Shown here piece after piece: positions 16,330 through 25,187 of a DNA stretch of 64,000 bases (within the stretch, counting starts at the first letter, position 1; every line of letters starts with the position of its first letter). The DNA comes from Paracidovorax wautersii. GTDB lineage: Bacteria > Pseudomonadota > Gammaproteobacteria > Burkholderiales > Burkholderiaceae_C. The stretch lies in contig NZ_FONX01000006.1 in NCBI RefSeq assembly GCF_900113035.1, forward strand, positions 186,001-250,000, read 5' to 3'. The position numbers and the translations under genes were made by a program. Under the pieces are notes generated by a model. It did not search any database. It was not told where the DNA came from and was given only the letters and a program-made list of their open reading frames with translations.

Positions 16330-19179
16330 CTAGTAGCCCTGGGCCCGCAGATCTGCCAAGATGTCATCGGCATCGCGCAGTCCGACGGAGCGCATCCAGT
16401 AGCGCAAACGGTCAGGTTTCAGTATGAACAGGAAACGGTGGTCATACAGTCGGCAGATGCGCGTGAGAGCCAGGTGCTGGTGCGATGGTGCGTGCAGCAA
16501 AGCCGAGATGCGGTCTCGCAGTTCTTCCGCCCCTGACCAATCGATCTGAGCGTCGCCAAACGCGTAGGCTTGGCACACCGCACCCGACCAACTGAACTGG
16601 CCACGCAGCCCGAAGCTGGGTGACCCGTATAGTGCGTTGACCTGATTCGCCAGAACCTCCGCGTACACCTGGAGGTCTTCATCGGCGACCTGGCGCATCG
16701 CTATCGACGATTCCCCCAGCCGTATCAGATCCGACTGGTAGTCCACGATGTCGTCGACCACGATGCGCTCGTTGTCGCTCAGATCGAACGATCCGTCAGC
16801 AGGGTATGGAATCGAGTAGATATCGTCGGCCTGCAGCGCAGTCGCCTTTTGAGCGAACAGCCCGGGGCTGGTCAGAGCCAAATAGGCCCGCAGAGTGCGC
16901 TTTTCGGCGCTCATCCAACGATCAATGGCGTTGAGCTTTGGCAAGTCCTTCTGCGGCGCGCAGAAGCCAACCATCCGCTGGCTATACGTTAGGTAGTGCC
17001 CTTGCCATACTGCGTGGGCGAGGTGCATCTGTTCACGCACCAGCAACATTGGCGGGGTGAAGCGTCGCTCGGTATACGCCGAGCGGAAAAACTCGTCTTT
17101 CAGGGGCTGAATCTGGGACTCGTCGATGCCGCTTGTCGTCAACGCCTTGGAGGGCAGATAGGGATGTCCTGTTAGATGGGGCGCGCGCTTACGCTGGACT
17201 TTTTTGCCAACAATGAAGCCTTCGCCAACGTCCCAATCCCGCTGTTCCGCATATTGGCGCAGCGTGCGCATCTGTGCTAACCGGTTCACAAGCGACAAGG
17301 TTCGACCGCCTCCCAGGAGGTTTGCACGCCAGAGGCGGTCGTTCGTCTGTGCAACGCGATATGGCACGACGTGCAGGTCGTAGTAGTCCAGATCCAGTCC
17401 CTGCTCGGCGTCAATGCGGCCGGTTCGGCGGAACGTTGCATGGAGCAAAGTGGCGGTGTCGGGACGGACTCGCTTTTGCGCCACGACAACAATGACTTTG
17501 GTATCGGCATCGCCCTTCTGGAAAAGGCCACGCACCGAAACGAAGTCCAGGATCTCGCGCACCCAGTAGCGCTCCAGGTACTGCTGCCGAAACGCGAGCG
17601 CATTCTGGTTGTACAAAAAGTTGTACTGCTGCAGCATGGAGATCGTTGCACCGTCCTCCATGATCTCGCTGGCCTCGTGCAGAAAGAGGTAGCCCGCCTG
17701 CTTGTCGGGGAGTTTCTTGTGATGCTCGGTTTGATACCGTGCATAGGCCCGTTGGGTGGCCGGTGTCTGCAGTGTGGACGCGAACGGTGGATTGCCCAGG
17801 ACGGCCCCAATTCGGGCCGGCAACTGCCCGGCCTCTTTGGCTGCAAAGAAACAGCCATGATGCAATGTCTGTTGACGCAGGTTCGGGAACAGCTTGATGC
17901 TGCGCCGGATCTGTGCCGGCTGCAAGGCGTCGCACATGGCCAAGCACAGGCTGAAACCGGCGAGTTCGACGGCGTCCTCCTCAAGATCGACCCCATGGAC
18001 GAAAGCCAGCAAGCTCTGCAGCACATGCTTGTCCGGGCGCCGCCACTGATGACGCAGGCGCCAGTGCAACACTAGGCGCTTGTAGGCCTCCACCAGGAAC
18101 ACGCCGGAGCCGCAAGACGGATCCAGCACCACTTGGTTGTGCGAAGTGATGTGGTCAAGTGCATCCCAGTTCAGGGCTTCCTCCACCAGGAACCGCACTA
18201 GGAATGGAGGGGTGTAGACCGAGCTGTCCTCGTTCTCCACAAACAACTGGTAGATCTGGCTGATCAACTCGACCGGCAAGTCCCGGAACGAATACAGATC
18301 CCACAGCGACAGCTGGCCCGTCTGATTCTCACGTGCTTCGATCATTCGAGCGAAGCGCTCCAACTGCTGGGTGCTCAGAAGCTTGTCCACTTCCGACGGT
18401 TCCAGTGTGAACACGTTGCCGTTGAACCGGTCTTCCAAGGCTGCAAGCAACTTGACCAGAGCCGGTCCGTTACCCAAAACCTCGAAAAAGCGTTGTGCAT
18501 CGGGCTGAAAAGCTGCAAAAAAACCTTCGCCGAAAACGCCTCGTTGTTCTAGGTAGGCAATCAGCAACGACAGGATCAACAACCGGCGACGCAAACGCTT
18601 CGGAAGAATGTTCTTCTCGTCGAGATAGCTGCTCAGCCGCTTGAACGCATCGAACAGGCTTTTGTGTGCTGCCTTGCTGTTCGACAGAAGCAGGTCACAG
18701 GTTGCAGGATCCGTCCACAGTGTTCCGCTACGGATACTGTCCTCATCCCACCAGGGATCGAGCTCTATTGCCGTAGCCAGATCCAGATACTTGATTGGGT
18801 TGCACTGGATGCGCCCGTCATCAGTGAGAAAGTCGGGACGATGCGCACAACGGAACAACTGCAGCAATCCTGGCGTACGCCGATACACCAAGGGCACGCC
18901 ACCCCAACTCCAGAGCATGCGGTGACGCTCGGCAAACTCCCGATCATCAGCCAACGTGTTGACGCCATAGATGAAGGCTTGCGCCGAGGCACGTCTACCG
19001 TGCTGTTCAATCTCGAAGAACACGGCGTCAGCCCCGTACTCGGCTGCCTTCTCCATGGTGGCGACTTCTTCGGGTGGACGGCCATCGGGCAGGTAGCCGA
19101 GTACCCGCACAAGCCCCTTTACTTGTGCGCCGGTGTCTGGTCGCAGCCAAGCATCCCACCAAGGCGGACGATTACCCAT
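16330..19179 (-). CDS. Adenine-specific DNA methyltransferase, Eco57I/PglX-like
   Basis: A large N6-adenine methyltransferase: YTPPFLVRFLVEEAL leads into motif I DPSCGSG (about residues 353-359 counted from ATG 19,179), and motif IV is NPPF (463-466). The C-terminal 350 residues would hold target recognition. At 949 aa it has the size of type IIG/BREX PglX-like proteins, but the nuclease is a separate protein next door. The frame is open up to ATG 19,371, giving 1,013 aa, but that start would overlap the regulator gene by 200 bases. ATG 19,179 overlaps it by only 8 and is preferred. Confidence 0.8.
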   Translation of the reverse strand: MGNRPPWWDAWLRPDTGAQVKGLVRVLGYLPDGRPPEEVATMEKAAEYGADAVFFEIEQHGRRASAQAFIYGVNTLADDREFAERHRMLWSWGGVPLVYRRTPGLLQLFRCAHRPDFLTDDGRIQCNPIKYLDLATAIELDPWWDEDSIRSGTLWTDPATCDLLLSNSKAAHKSLFDAFKRLSSYLDEKNILPKRLRRRLLILSLLIAYLEQRGVFGEGFFAAFQPDAQRFFEVLGNGPALVKLLAALEDRFNGNVFTLEPSEVDKLLSTQQLERFARMIEARENQTGQLSLWDLYSFRDLPVELISQIYQLFVENEDSSVYTPPFLVRFLVEEALNWDALDHITSHNQVVLDPSCGSGVFLVEAYKRLVLHWRLRHQWRRPDKHVLQSLLAFVHGVDLEEDAVELAGFSLCLAMCDALQPAQIRRSIKLFPNLRQQTLHHGCFFAAKEAGQLPARIGAVLGNPPFASTLQTPATQRAYARYQTEHHKKLPDKQAGYLFLHEASEIMEDGATISMLQQYNFLYNQNALAFRQQYLERYWVREILDFVSVRGLFQKGDADTKVIVVVAQKRVRPDTATLLHATFRRTGRIDAEQGLDLDYYDLHVVPYRVAQTNDRLWRANLLGGGRTLSLVNRLAQMRTLRQYAEQRDWDVGEGFIVGKKVQRKRAPHLTGHPYLPSKALTTSGIDESQIQPLKDEFFRSAYTERRFTPPMLLVREQMHLAHAVWQGHYLTYSQRMVGFCAPQKDLPKLNAIDRWMSAEKRTLRAYLALTSPGLFAQKATALQADDIYSIPYPADGSFDLSDNERIVVDDIVDYQSDLIRLGESSIAMRQVADEDLQVYAEVLANQVNALYGSPSFGLRGQFSWSGAVCQAYAFGDAQIDWSGAEELRDRISALLHAPSHQHLALTRICRLYDHRFLFILKPDRLRYWMRSVGLRDADDILADLRAQGY

Positions 19180-19702
19180 GGTTCGACCGCTCTCGATGTC
19201 GAGGCACCATCTCACGCGCGACACGTCCTTGACGTCCGACAGCCTTTGCGGTGGCGGGGTTGTGTTGCGTGCCAGTGGCGGAGAGTCCCACGTCTCGCTG
19301 TACCAGCGGCGTCGGTAGTAGATAGGAGTCGATGGCCAGGAAAATAGGTCCCAGCGCGACAACCAAGCCATCGTCGATCAGAGGTGCTGTATCGACGTAT
19401 TCGCATGTTGCATCGTGGGCCCGCAAGATCAAGCAGGCCTGCTTGCTGACTTTGCGCGGTGCCGTCAAGCTCGCAGCGATCGATTCGCAGAGAGCAGAGA
19501 CGATGCTTCTCCTAAGACCATACACCGTCTCCAGCCGACAGAGCACCACCACCAACATCACATCATGGTTTGAGTACACGCGAGCCACCCGCGCCTCAGC
19601 ATGCCTACGCGCGAAACGTGGCAATTCAGCCAGCAGCCCGCGCATCTGGTCGCGCGAGTAGCCCGTGAGTTCGCACAGGTCGCTGATGGTTATGGATCGC
19701 AT
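19172..19702 (-). CDS. MerR-like HTH controller of the restriction-modification operon
   Basis: A 176-aa protein starting with a helix-turn-helix of MerR/excisionase type (ITISDLCELTGYSRDQMRGL). A winged part follows (RVARVYSNHDVMLVVVLCRLE), then a hydrophobic helical C-terminus that contains a cysteine. It is the first gene of the restriction-modification operon and overlaps the methyltransferase. Its promoter contains inverted TGCGT half-sites over the -10 box, so autoregulation and a controller role (as C proteins play in other systems) are likely. The start codon falls at the predicted transcription start, so the mRNA is probably leaderless. Confidence 0.7.
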   Translation of the reverse strand: MRSITISDLCELTGYSRDQMRGLLAELPRFARRHAEARVARVYSNHDVMLVVVLCRLETVYGLRRSIVSALCESIAASLTAPRKVSKQACLILRAHDATCEYVDTAPLIDDGLVVALGPIFLAIDSYLLPTPLVQRDVGLSATGTQHNPATAKAVGRQGRVAREMVPRHRERSNHG

Positions 19703-19703
19703 C

Positions 19704-19737
19704 TGCGTATTTTACACGCAGACATGCGTATGATCAA
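19704..19737 (-). promoter_or_regulatory. Promoter and operator of the restriction-modification operon
   Basis: On the minus strand TTGATC (19,737-19,732), a 17-base spacer and TAAAAT (19,714-19,709) form a strong sigma-70 promoter. The -10 box sits inside the palindrome TGCGT-N7-ACGCA (19,704-19,720), with a further GCGTAT copy at 19,726-19,731. Only six bases separate the -10 box from ATG 19,702, so initiation would occur at the start codon itself. Confidence 0.65.
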
Positions 19738-19829
19738 CGCAGCTCTATGCATTTGCAGCGCAGAACGGTCCGGTTCTGCGAGGAGTGATATCTCCGTTCA
19801 GAGCACGAGGCGTGCCAATCATTCTTGAG

Positions 19830-20288
19830 CTACGTCGAGCCAGTGTGATGTGGTTGGTGGGGAGGTGTGCGATTGCCCCTGCGGTTCAGTGGTGGCAGCG
19901 GCTGATCCAGGAAGTGCTGGGTCAGCCCGCGCGAGCTGGCGTGGTAGGCCCACCGATGGAACTGCTCGAGCAGCAGCATCTCGCGCCTGCGGAGTTCCGC
20001 GTTCTCCTGTTGCAGGCGATGAACCCGATCCATCGCGGCCTGCAAGGCAGCGGATACAGGCCGGCCCGGCTTGACTCTCACCGACGCTGGAGTCGCGTTG
20101 CGGCAGACGTCGTACGCGATGCGGATCGGAGCGTGCTTGAACAGGGCCTGCCGTGTGTAGGCGCAGCCAAACCGTTTTTCGGCGGCCTGGATGAGCGCCG
20201 GCCACGTCAGCCGGCCCTCCCAGGCGCGGACCATCGTCAGGATGGCCTCTACCCGCTCTGGCGTGAGGTTAGGGGAACGTCGTGTCAT
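19830..20288 (-). CDS. Small HTH/coiled-coil protein of the recombinase operon (TnpC/GmtX-like position)
   Basis: A 152-aa protein overlapping the end of the third recombinase gene by 4 bases. Residues 8-55 look like a helix-turn-helix (LTWPALIQAAEKRFGCAYTR, then QALFKH); residues 80-115 form a coiled coil (MDRVHRLQQENAELRRREML), followed by a conserved-looking tail FLDQPLPPLNRR. In Tn554-type and related trio elements the recombinases are followed by a small accessory protein; this gene is in that position. Homology to TnpC or GmtX is not shown by sequence here. Confidence 0.65.
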   Translation of the reverse strand: MTRRSPNLTPERVEAILTMVRAWEGRLTWPALIQAAEKRFGCAYTRQALFKHAPIRIAYDVCRNATPASVRVKPGRPVSAALQAAMDRVHRLQQENAELRRREMLLLEQFHRWAYHASSRGLTQHFLDQPLPPLNRRGNRTPPHQPHHTGST

Positions 20289-22360
20289 GAATGGGATTTC
20301 CTGGATGAGGGGGTGGAAGTTGCGCCGGTCGGCGCTGCGAGCCGCAGAGCGTCGACGCCGGCCAGCCGATCACGGGCGGCGCTCTCGGAGAGGGAATCGG
20401 CTCCGCCGGTGCTGAGCTGGATCACAGCGCCGTCCTCGATCGCCGGGTCCCGCAAGATGGTCAGCAACTGGTCCAGCCGCTCCACGGTGGCTAGGTGGGT
20501 GGCAACCCAGTCCGCCGCGCCGTACACCCCCTCGGCAGCGGCGGCCTGCGCGGTCCTGAGTTGCGCCGACGCCTGCTCCAACGCGGCGGCCACGCGTTCG
20601 GTCTTGCCATCGATCCCCTTGATGCAGACGTGCTCCCGGCAGTCCAGGCAGTTGCGGAACATCTCGCACGGAGCCGAGGCGAAGTCATGGATGCAGAAGC
20701 CGTACAACGTTGTATGCGCTGTCGGCACGGCCATCGCCGCGTATTCGTCGCGCGACACCGGTAGATGCTTCGGAATCTCCGCCAGCGGGCCGATGACTTT
20801 CGCGTGATCGCCCACCACAGAACGGATGTGTGCCACGATCTCCTGGCTGGAGACGTGGTCGTAGGCCGCGTTCTGACGGATGTCCCTGCGGCCGCTCCAC
20901 TTGGCGATGTCCACCTGGGACAGATTCGCGCCCTGGGCCAGGGTATTGAGCCAGTGCCGGAACTGGTGGCTCTTGATGGACAGCGTGCGATTCGGGTCGA
21001 GCCCGACGCGCTGGAACACGGTGACACTGCCGGCCTTGGCGTTCTGGCCGAGCCCATTGCCCACATGGTGGTACTTCAGCGGCTCCAGCATGCACGAGCT
21101 GCCGACACCGGTTCGGAACAACCTCGCGGGGATGACCAGCAGCGCCTCACCGTACTTCAGTCCGGTCCTGGCGTCTGCATAGGGAAAGTGCGGCGGCAAC
21201 TGGTGGACGACGTGGCGCTCGAAGTCAGCGAATCGAACCACCATCGCTGGGATGTGGCCCGCCACGCGCACCACCATCGTGACGGGAAGCCCCGCGCTCT
21301 GCACCCAGGTGCGCGCGTGGTTCCGCTTGCTCACACCCCCGAGTCCCAGGAGATCGGCGATGTCCTCGAAGTCGATGAACTCCTGCGTGCGCAGGTGCTC
21401 CCATTCCGGCGGCAGGTAGATCCGCGTCGGGTTCGCCTCGTACCATCGGGCGAGGTGGCGGGCGTGTTCCGTGAGGCCGCGAATCCTGCGCAACGCCTCG
21501 CGCACCACGTCCGCCATCCCGGGCAGGATCAGCTTGACGTGGCCGTCGTAGCCTTTGGAGCCCGCCCAGCGCAGGCCAAGATGTCGTACCTCGCCATCGC
21601 CCGGAACGTCCACCTCGCAGTCCGCAGGCAAGGCCAGCACCTCGTTGAAGCGCTCCGGCGCGGCGCACAGGATGGCCGCCACGGACGTGATGAGCACGTC
21701 CCTCGGGTCGGATGCCAGATGGAATGCGCGCGCCAGGGCGTCCAGGGCTGCGGGGGCAGGCATCAGCCTGCGCTTGCGGGCCTCGAAGGCTTCGCCGATG
21801 CGACCGTAGGTACTGCCCCGGCGCATCGCGTAGCGCCAGGTGCCGGTCGTGTGGGCGCACAGCATCCGGTCTTCCAGAAACCGGGCGATCTGCCCGAGGC
21901 GGAAGCCGATCCCGTCGAGGGATGCATCGCCGCGGCCGTCGTCCATGGCAGTCACGGCGGCGTCGAAGGTGGTCCGGTCGATCTCTGCTGCGGAGGCGAG
22001 CCGCTGCTTCCTCATGGCAATGCCGAGTACGTGGAACGCCTGCACCGCCCGCAGCGCCGCGCTTGCCGAGCGCTGGGCCAGCTCGCTTCGCACGTAGGCC
22101 TTGGCCAGCGCGCGAACCTTGGGCGACAGTGTTTGCCCGCCGGCGCCGGGCACCTTGATGAAGAAGAAGCGCACGCGGGCCTGCTTGGCCCGCCGGTCCC
22201 CCTGGGCCAGGTAGTGCTCGGTCACGTCCCAGCAATCCGAATCGAACTCCAGGTCCTTCCCGAAGGCCGTGAGTTCGTTCCGAGCGTTGGCGATGAAGGC
22301 GTCCAGCTTGGCCTGCGCATCGCGCAATGCCCTGGGTTTCAGTCGGGTCACGGTGGTCAT
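20285..22360 (-). CDS. Tyrosine recombinase, third of the trio
   Basis: A 691-aa tyrosine recombinase. The catalytic domain shows Arg in APERFNEVLAL, the H-x-x-R box in SHQFRHWLNTLAQGAN, and the distal box KWSGRRDIRQNAAYDHVS with the nucleophilic Tyr. A cysteine cluster follows (FCIHDF, CEMFRNCLDCREHVC), a probable zinc site seen in the larger recombinases of such elements. It overlaps the previous gene by 4 bases (ATGA) and the next by 4. It probably acts with the other two recombinases in insertion and excision. Confidence 0.85.
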   Translation of the reverse strand: MTTVTRLKPRALRDAQAKLDAFIANARNELTAFGKDLEFDSDCWDVTEHYLAQGDRRAKQARVRFFFIKVPGAGGQTLSPKVRALAKAYVRSELAQRSASAALRAVQAFHVLGIAMRKQRLASAAEIDRTTFDAAVTAMDDGRGDASLDGIGFRLGQIARFLEDRMLCAHTTGTWRYAMRRGSTYGRIGEAFEARKRRLMPAPAALDALARAFHLASDPRDVLITSVAAILCAAPERFNEVLALPADCEVDVPGDGEVRHLGLRWAGSKGYDGHVKLILPGMADVVREALRRIRGLTEHARHLARWYEANPTRIYLPPEWEHLRTQEFIDFEDIADLLGLGGVSKRNHARTWVQSAGLPVTMVVRVAGHIPAMVVRFADFERHVVHQLPPHFPYADARTGLKYGEALLVIPARLFRTGVGSSCMLEPLKYHHVGNGLGQNAKAGSVTVFQRVGLDPNRTLSIKSHQFRHWLNTLAQGANLSQVDIAKWSGRRDIRQNAAYDHVSSQEIVAHIRSVVGDHAKVIGPLAEIPKHLPVSRDEYAAMAVPTAHTTLYGFCIHDFASAPCEMFRNCLDCREHVCIKGIDGKTERVAAALEQASAQLRTAQAAAAEGVYGAADWVATHLATVERLDQLLTILRDPAIEDGAVIQLSTGGADSLSESAARDRLAGVDALRLAAPTGATSTPSSRKSHS

Positions 22361-23883
22361 GCGGCCTCCCGTTCATGCTGAGAGTCCCGGCAACGCTGGA
22401 CCACCTCGGCCACCGCAAGGATCGTCAGGTCGTTCACGGAGGCGACGCGAAGGTCGGTCGATGTCGCCAGCGCCGACCGCTCGCTGAGCAGGCCATCGAG
22501 CAGCGCCTCATGAGGGGCGTCGATCCAGGGGTGGAAGTACGAGCAGGTGTAGCAGGCCAGTGGCGCAGCGAGACGGCAGAAGTCGTGCTTGCCGCACCGG
22601 CCGATCGCGTCGAACGCTTCGGCCGACACGTGGTGAACGAGCCGTCCCTCGCTACTGTCGTCGCGCACTGCCAGGGTGCCGGCGAAGGCCTGGGCAAGCG
22701 GAGCGATCTGCAACGCAAGTGCCTTGTCGATGCGCTCGATCATGGCCGACCGCGTTTCGACATAGACCAGGCTGGAATCGAACCAACTGTGATCCAGCAG
22801 GTCCGCGATGACGGGCGCCGAGCATCCTTCGGCCGCCGCCCGGGTGCCGAGCGTGCGTCTCAGGCGGATGGGCGACATCACCAGAGGTTTCCCCGTGCGA
22901 TGGGAGACCACTTCCAGTTTCTGGAACAGCCGACAGAGCTTGTCGCTGACGCCCCGGCCGGTGAAGTGGCCGAGCAGCCCGATCTCGGCCATATGCGGGG
23001 TTCTGGTGAACTGCGCCGAGGGGAAGATGGGCGCCTCGCCCACAGGCAGCCCGTGTCGCTGTGCCCAGTCCGCCGCTGCCTTGCATTGCGCCTGCACCAG
23101 GGCGCCGAGGCCGCTGGACAGCTCGCGCGGCCTGAACAGCGTTCGGGGACGGATGCCCTTGCCTTGCTTGAGGCGGGTGACCTGCAGGATGAAGATGCTG
23201 CTGCCGTCCTGCCGCTGTGTCGCGCTGAAATCCTTGCACTTCATCGCTGCGAGTTGCAACGGCCGGGTGCCCAGGGTCACGGCCAAGGTCAGGAGGGTGT
23301 AGTCGGCCAGGCCAAGGTGGCCGGCAGCGAACTCGCGCCGCATGGCCGTGGTGACACCCTCGTACTCGATGTCGGTCAGCGGGCCGGCGTCCACGTCCAT
23401 CATGCGCACGGCATTGCCGACCTCATGCGTCTGCGTGACCAGCCGGGGCAAGGCACGATGGAGGTCGACGTCCAGCCCCGGGGTTCCCAGTTCCACCCAC
23501 AGCAGCAGGTGTTCCTTGAGCCGGCGCAGCCGGTAGCGCTGTCGTACTTCGAGGGATTCACCGTACCGAACCACGTCGTTCAAGGCGATGGCGTCGAGGG
23601 GGTGTGGCGGCGCTGCGTGGCGAAGCAGCCTCCGGTATGCCGACAGCGCCTGGGCGGCACGCGATGGTGAGATCGAGACCAGCAAGGCGGCGCACACGTC
23701 CTTGATGCACTGCCGCAGCCGGGTTGACGCCCCGGGCAGGTTGTCGAAGTTGAAGGAAGCGATTCCTCCGGCCGTCGGAATCTTCCAGATGTCGTCGGCG
23801 GGATCGAACAGGTAGCCGTCGAGCGTCCGCGACATCGTGCGGTTGCAGGACCTGGTCGAGGTGCGGATGGGTTGTTCAGGCAT
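22357..23883 (-). CDS. Tyrosine recombinase, second of the trio
   Basis: A 508-aa tyrosine recombinase with Arg in TLGTRPLQLAAMKCKDF, the box SPIRLRRTLGTRAAAEG where H-x-x-R would be L-x-x-R, and the distal LLDHSWFDSSLVYVETRSAM with Tyr. A cysteine/histidine cluster near the C-terminus (GRCGKHDFC, CYTCSYFHPW) resembles that of the third recombinase. It starts 8 bases before the stop of the first recombinase gene and overlaps the third by 4 bases. All three are translated in tandem. Confidence 0.85.
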   Translation of the reverse strand: MPEQPIRTSTRSCNRTMSRTLDGYLFDPADDIWKIPTAGGIASFNFDNLPGASTRLRQCIKDVCAALLVSISPSRAAQALSAYRRLLRHAAPPHPLDAIALNDVVRYGESLEVRQRYRLRRLKEHLLLWVELGTPGLDVDLHRALPRLVTQTHEVGNAVRMMDVDAGPLTDIEYEGVTTAMRREFAAGHLGLADYTLLTLAVTLGTRPLQLAAMKCKDFSATQRQDGSSIFILQVTRLKQGKGIRPRTLFRPRELSSGLGALVQAQCKAAADWAQRHGLPVGEAPIFPSAQFTRTPHMAEIGLLGHFTGRGVSDKLCRLFQKLEVVSHRTGKPLVMSPIRLRRTLGTRAAAEGCSAPVIADLLDHSWFDSSLVYVETRSAMIERIDKALALQIAPLAQAFAGTLAVRDDSSEGRLVHHVSAEAFDAIGRCGKHDFCRLAAPLACYTCSYFHPWIDAPHEALLDGLLSERSALATSTDLRVASVNDLTILAVAEVVQRCRDSQHEREAA

Positions 23884-25174
23884 CGCGAGACACCTCCTCG
23901 CCCAATACCTTGCGCTGGATCTCCACCGAGGCCTGCACTGCCAGGCGGCGGGTGCGGCGGTGCAGGTAGGTTTCTGCGCTGCGCGAGGATTCGGACCATC
24001 CCATGGCGTGGTTGCGTGCCCGGCGCTCGTCGCCCGGCGTCATCCCGGCGCGGTCGGCGATCTCAGAGAAATCCTCGTTCCAGGTGTGCCGCAGTACATG
24101 GGAGGAGAACGCATCACCAAGCTGGGGATGGTGCCGTCGCAACCCCTGGAAGATCTTTGTCACGGCAGACAGCGACAACGGATCGCCTGTGGCGGTGACG
24201 AACAGGAAGTCGTGCCGGAGCGCGCCAGCGATCCTGGCGCGGTGCTGCACGATGTGCTGGTGCGTCAGGTAAGCCAGTTCCTCGCTGATGCCGATGCTGC
24301 GCTCGCGCGTCTTGGTGTTCGGCTGGGCCATCCGGGGATCGGTCTTGTCATCGGGCCGACGCACGACGTCGGCCAGGTTGCGGCGAAAGTCGATGCTGCG
24401 TATCCGCAGGCCCAGCAGTTCCCCACGCCGCAGGCCGGTGCCAAGACCCCAGAGAGCCAGCAGCCGGTTGCGGTCGCGCAGGAACGCGGTCGACCAAGGG
24501 TTCTCCGCCGATGCGGGGTCGATGGCATGGAGCAGAAGTGCTCTGGCCTGCGCGTCCAGGCCGACCCGATGCCTGCTGGAGCGCGCCGAAGGTGCGCGGG
24601 CGGTCAGCCGCGCAAGGAACTCGCGCAGCATCACCATGTAGTTCGCCCGCTGTTCGAGGGTGGCGCACGTTTGTGAGGCAGCGGCCTGACCCAGCCACGA
24701 CAGATAGGCGCGGCAGTATTGCAGCCGGATGGCGGCCGTGCTGACGGCGACCGTGGCTGGCGTTGCTCGCGCCAGAGGGGCCTCTTCTTTGCGATCGGTT
24801 CCGCCACTGCGAAGTGGCAGATACGCCAGCGCGGCGAGGTCATCCAACTCGTGCAAGTCGAGGAACCGAGCGTTGGCGAAACGATTCTGCAGGTCAATGC
24901 CGCGGAGGTCTTCAAACGCGAGGAGGAACTGGACCCCTCGCAGGGCCTGTTCGATGGTCGCGGGAGAGCCACTGCGCGGGCGAACCTCCGTCATGGCATA
25001 GACGCAGGCGGCGAACACCGGCATGCCGGTGTTCGCCGACACCAGCGCGGGCATGCGCTCGCCGGTGCTGAACAGGATGGTGCGGATGCGATGGTGGGAT
25101 TGGAGTTGTCTTGAAGGGGATGCTCGGAATCTGGGAATCAAGGTGATCGCTTTCGGAGTTAACAGATGGGTCAA
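23876..25174 (-). CDS. Tyrosine recombinase, first of the trio
   Basis: A tyrosine recombinase of about 430 aa. Catalytic boxes: Arg in GLGTGLRRGELLGLRIRSI, Lys region RERSIGISEEL, H-x-x-R in SSHVLRHTWNEDFSEIADRA, and Tyr in SSRSAETYLHRRTRRL. The start is uncertain: TTG 25,174 keeps the plausible N-terminus ITLIPRFRASPSRQLQSHH; ATG 25,054 would drop it and TTG 25,246 would extend into terminal element DNA. It is the promoter-proximal gene of the four-gene operon, right behind the inverted repeat at 25,179. Confidence 0.8.
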   Translation of the reverse strand: MTHLLTPKAITLIPRFRASPSRQLQSHHRIRTILFSTGERMPALVSANTGMPVFAACVYAMTEVRPRSGSPATIEQALRGVQFLLAFEDLRGIDLQNRFANARFLDLHELDDLAALAYLPLRSGGTDRKEEAPLARATPATVAVSTAAIRLQYCRAYLSWLGQAAASQTCATLEQRANYMVMLREFLARLTARAPSARSSRHRVGLDAQARALLLHAIDPASAENPWSTAFLRDRNRLLALWGLGTGLRRGELLGLRIRSIDFRRNLADVVRRPDDKTDPRMAQPNTKTRERSIGISEELAYLTHQHIVQHRARIAGALRHDFLFVTATGDPLSLSAVTKIFQGLRRHHPQLGDAFSSHVLRHTWNEDFSEIADRAGMTPGDERRARNHAMGWSESSRSAETYLHRRTRRLAVQASVEIQRKVLGEEVSRDA

Positions 25175-25178
25175 AGTA

Positions 25179-25187
25179 CCCCATAAC
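25179..25187 (-). repeat. Right subterminal repeat of the nested element
   Basis: CCCCATAAC is the inverted copy of the left-end GTTATGGGG (15,388-15,396). It lies about 106 bases inside the right boundary at 25,293, just upstream of the first recombinase, so it may serve as both a recombinase site and an operator. The remaining stretch to the boundary has an imperfect hairpin (CCCCTCTTG/CAAGGGGG, 25,232-25,251) and no gene. Confidence 0.55.

Noticed and set aside
15604-19371. A BREX or Pgl defence locus
   Set aside because: Only a PglX-like methyltransferase is present; no pglZ, brxL, brxC or brxA homologue lies nearby, and a nuclease partner fits a restriction system better.
20285-25174. 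Direct assignment to gamma-mobile-trio (GmtY/Z/X) or to RIT elements
   Set aside because: Gene order is compatible with either, but the family-defining similarity cannot be tested by reading; I keep the neutral name recombinase trio.
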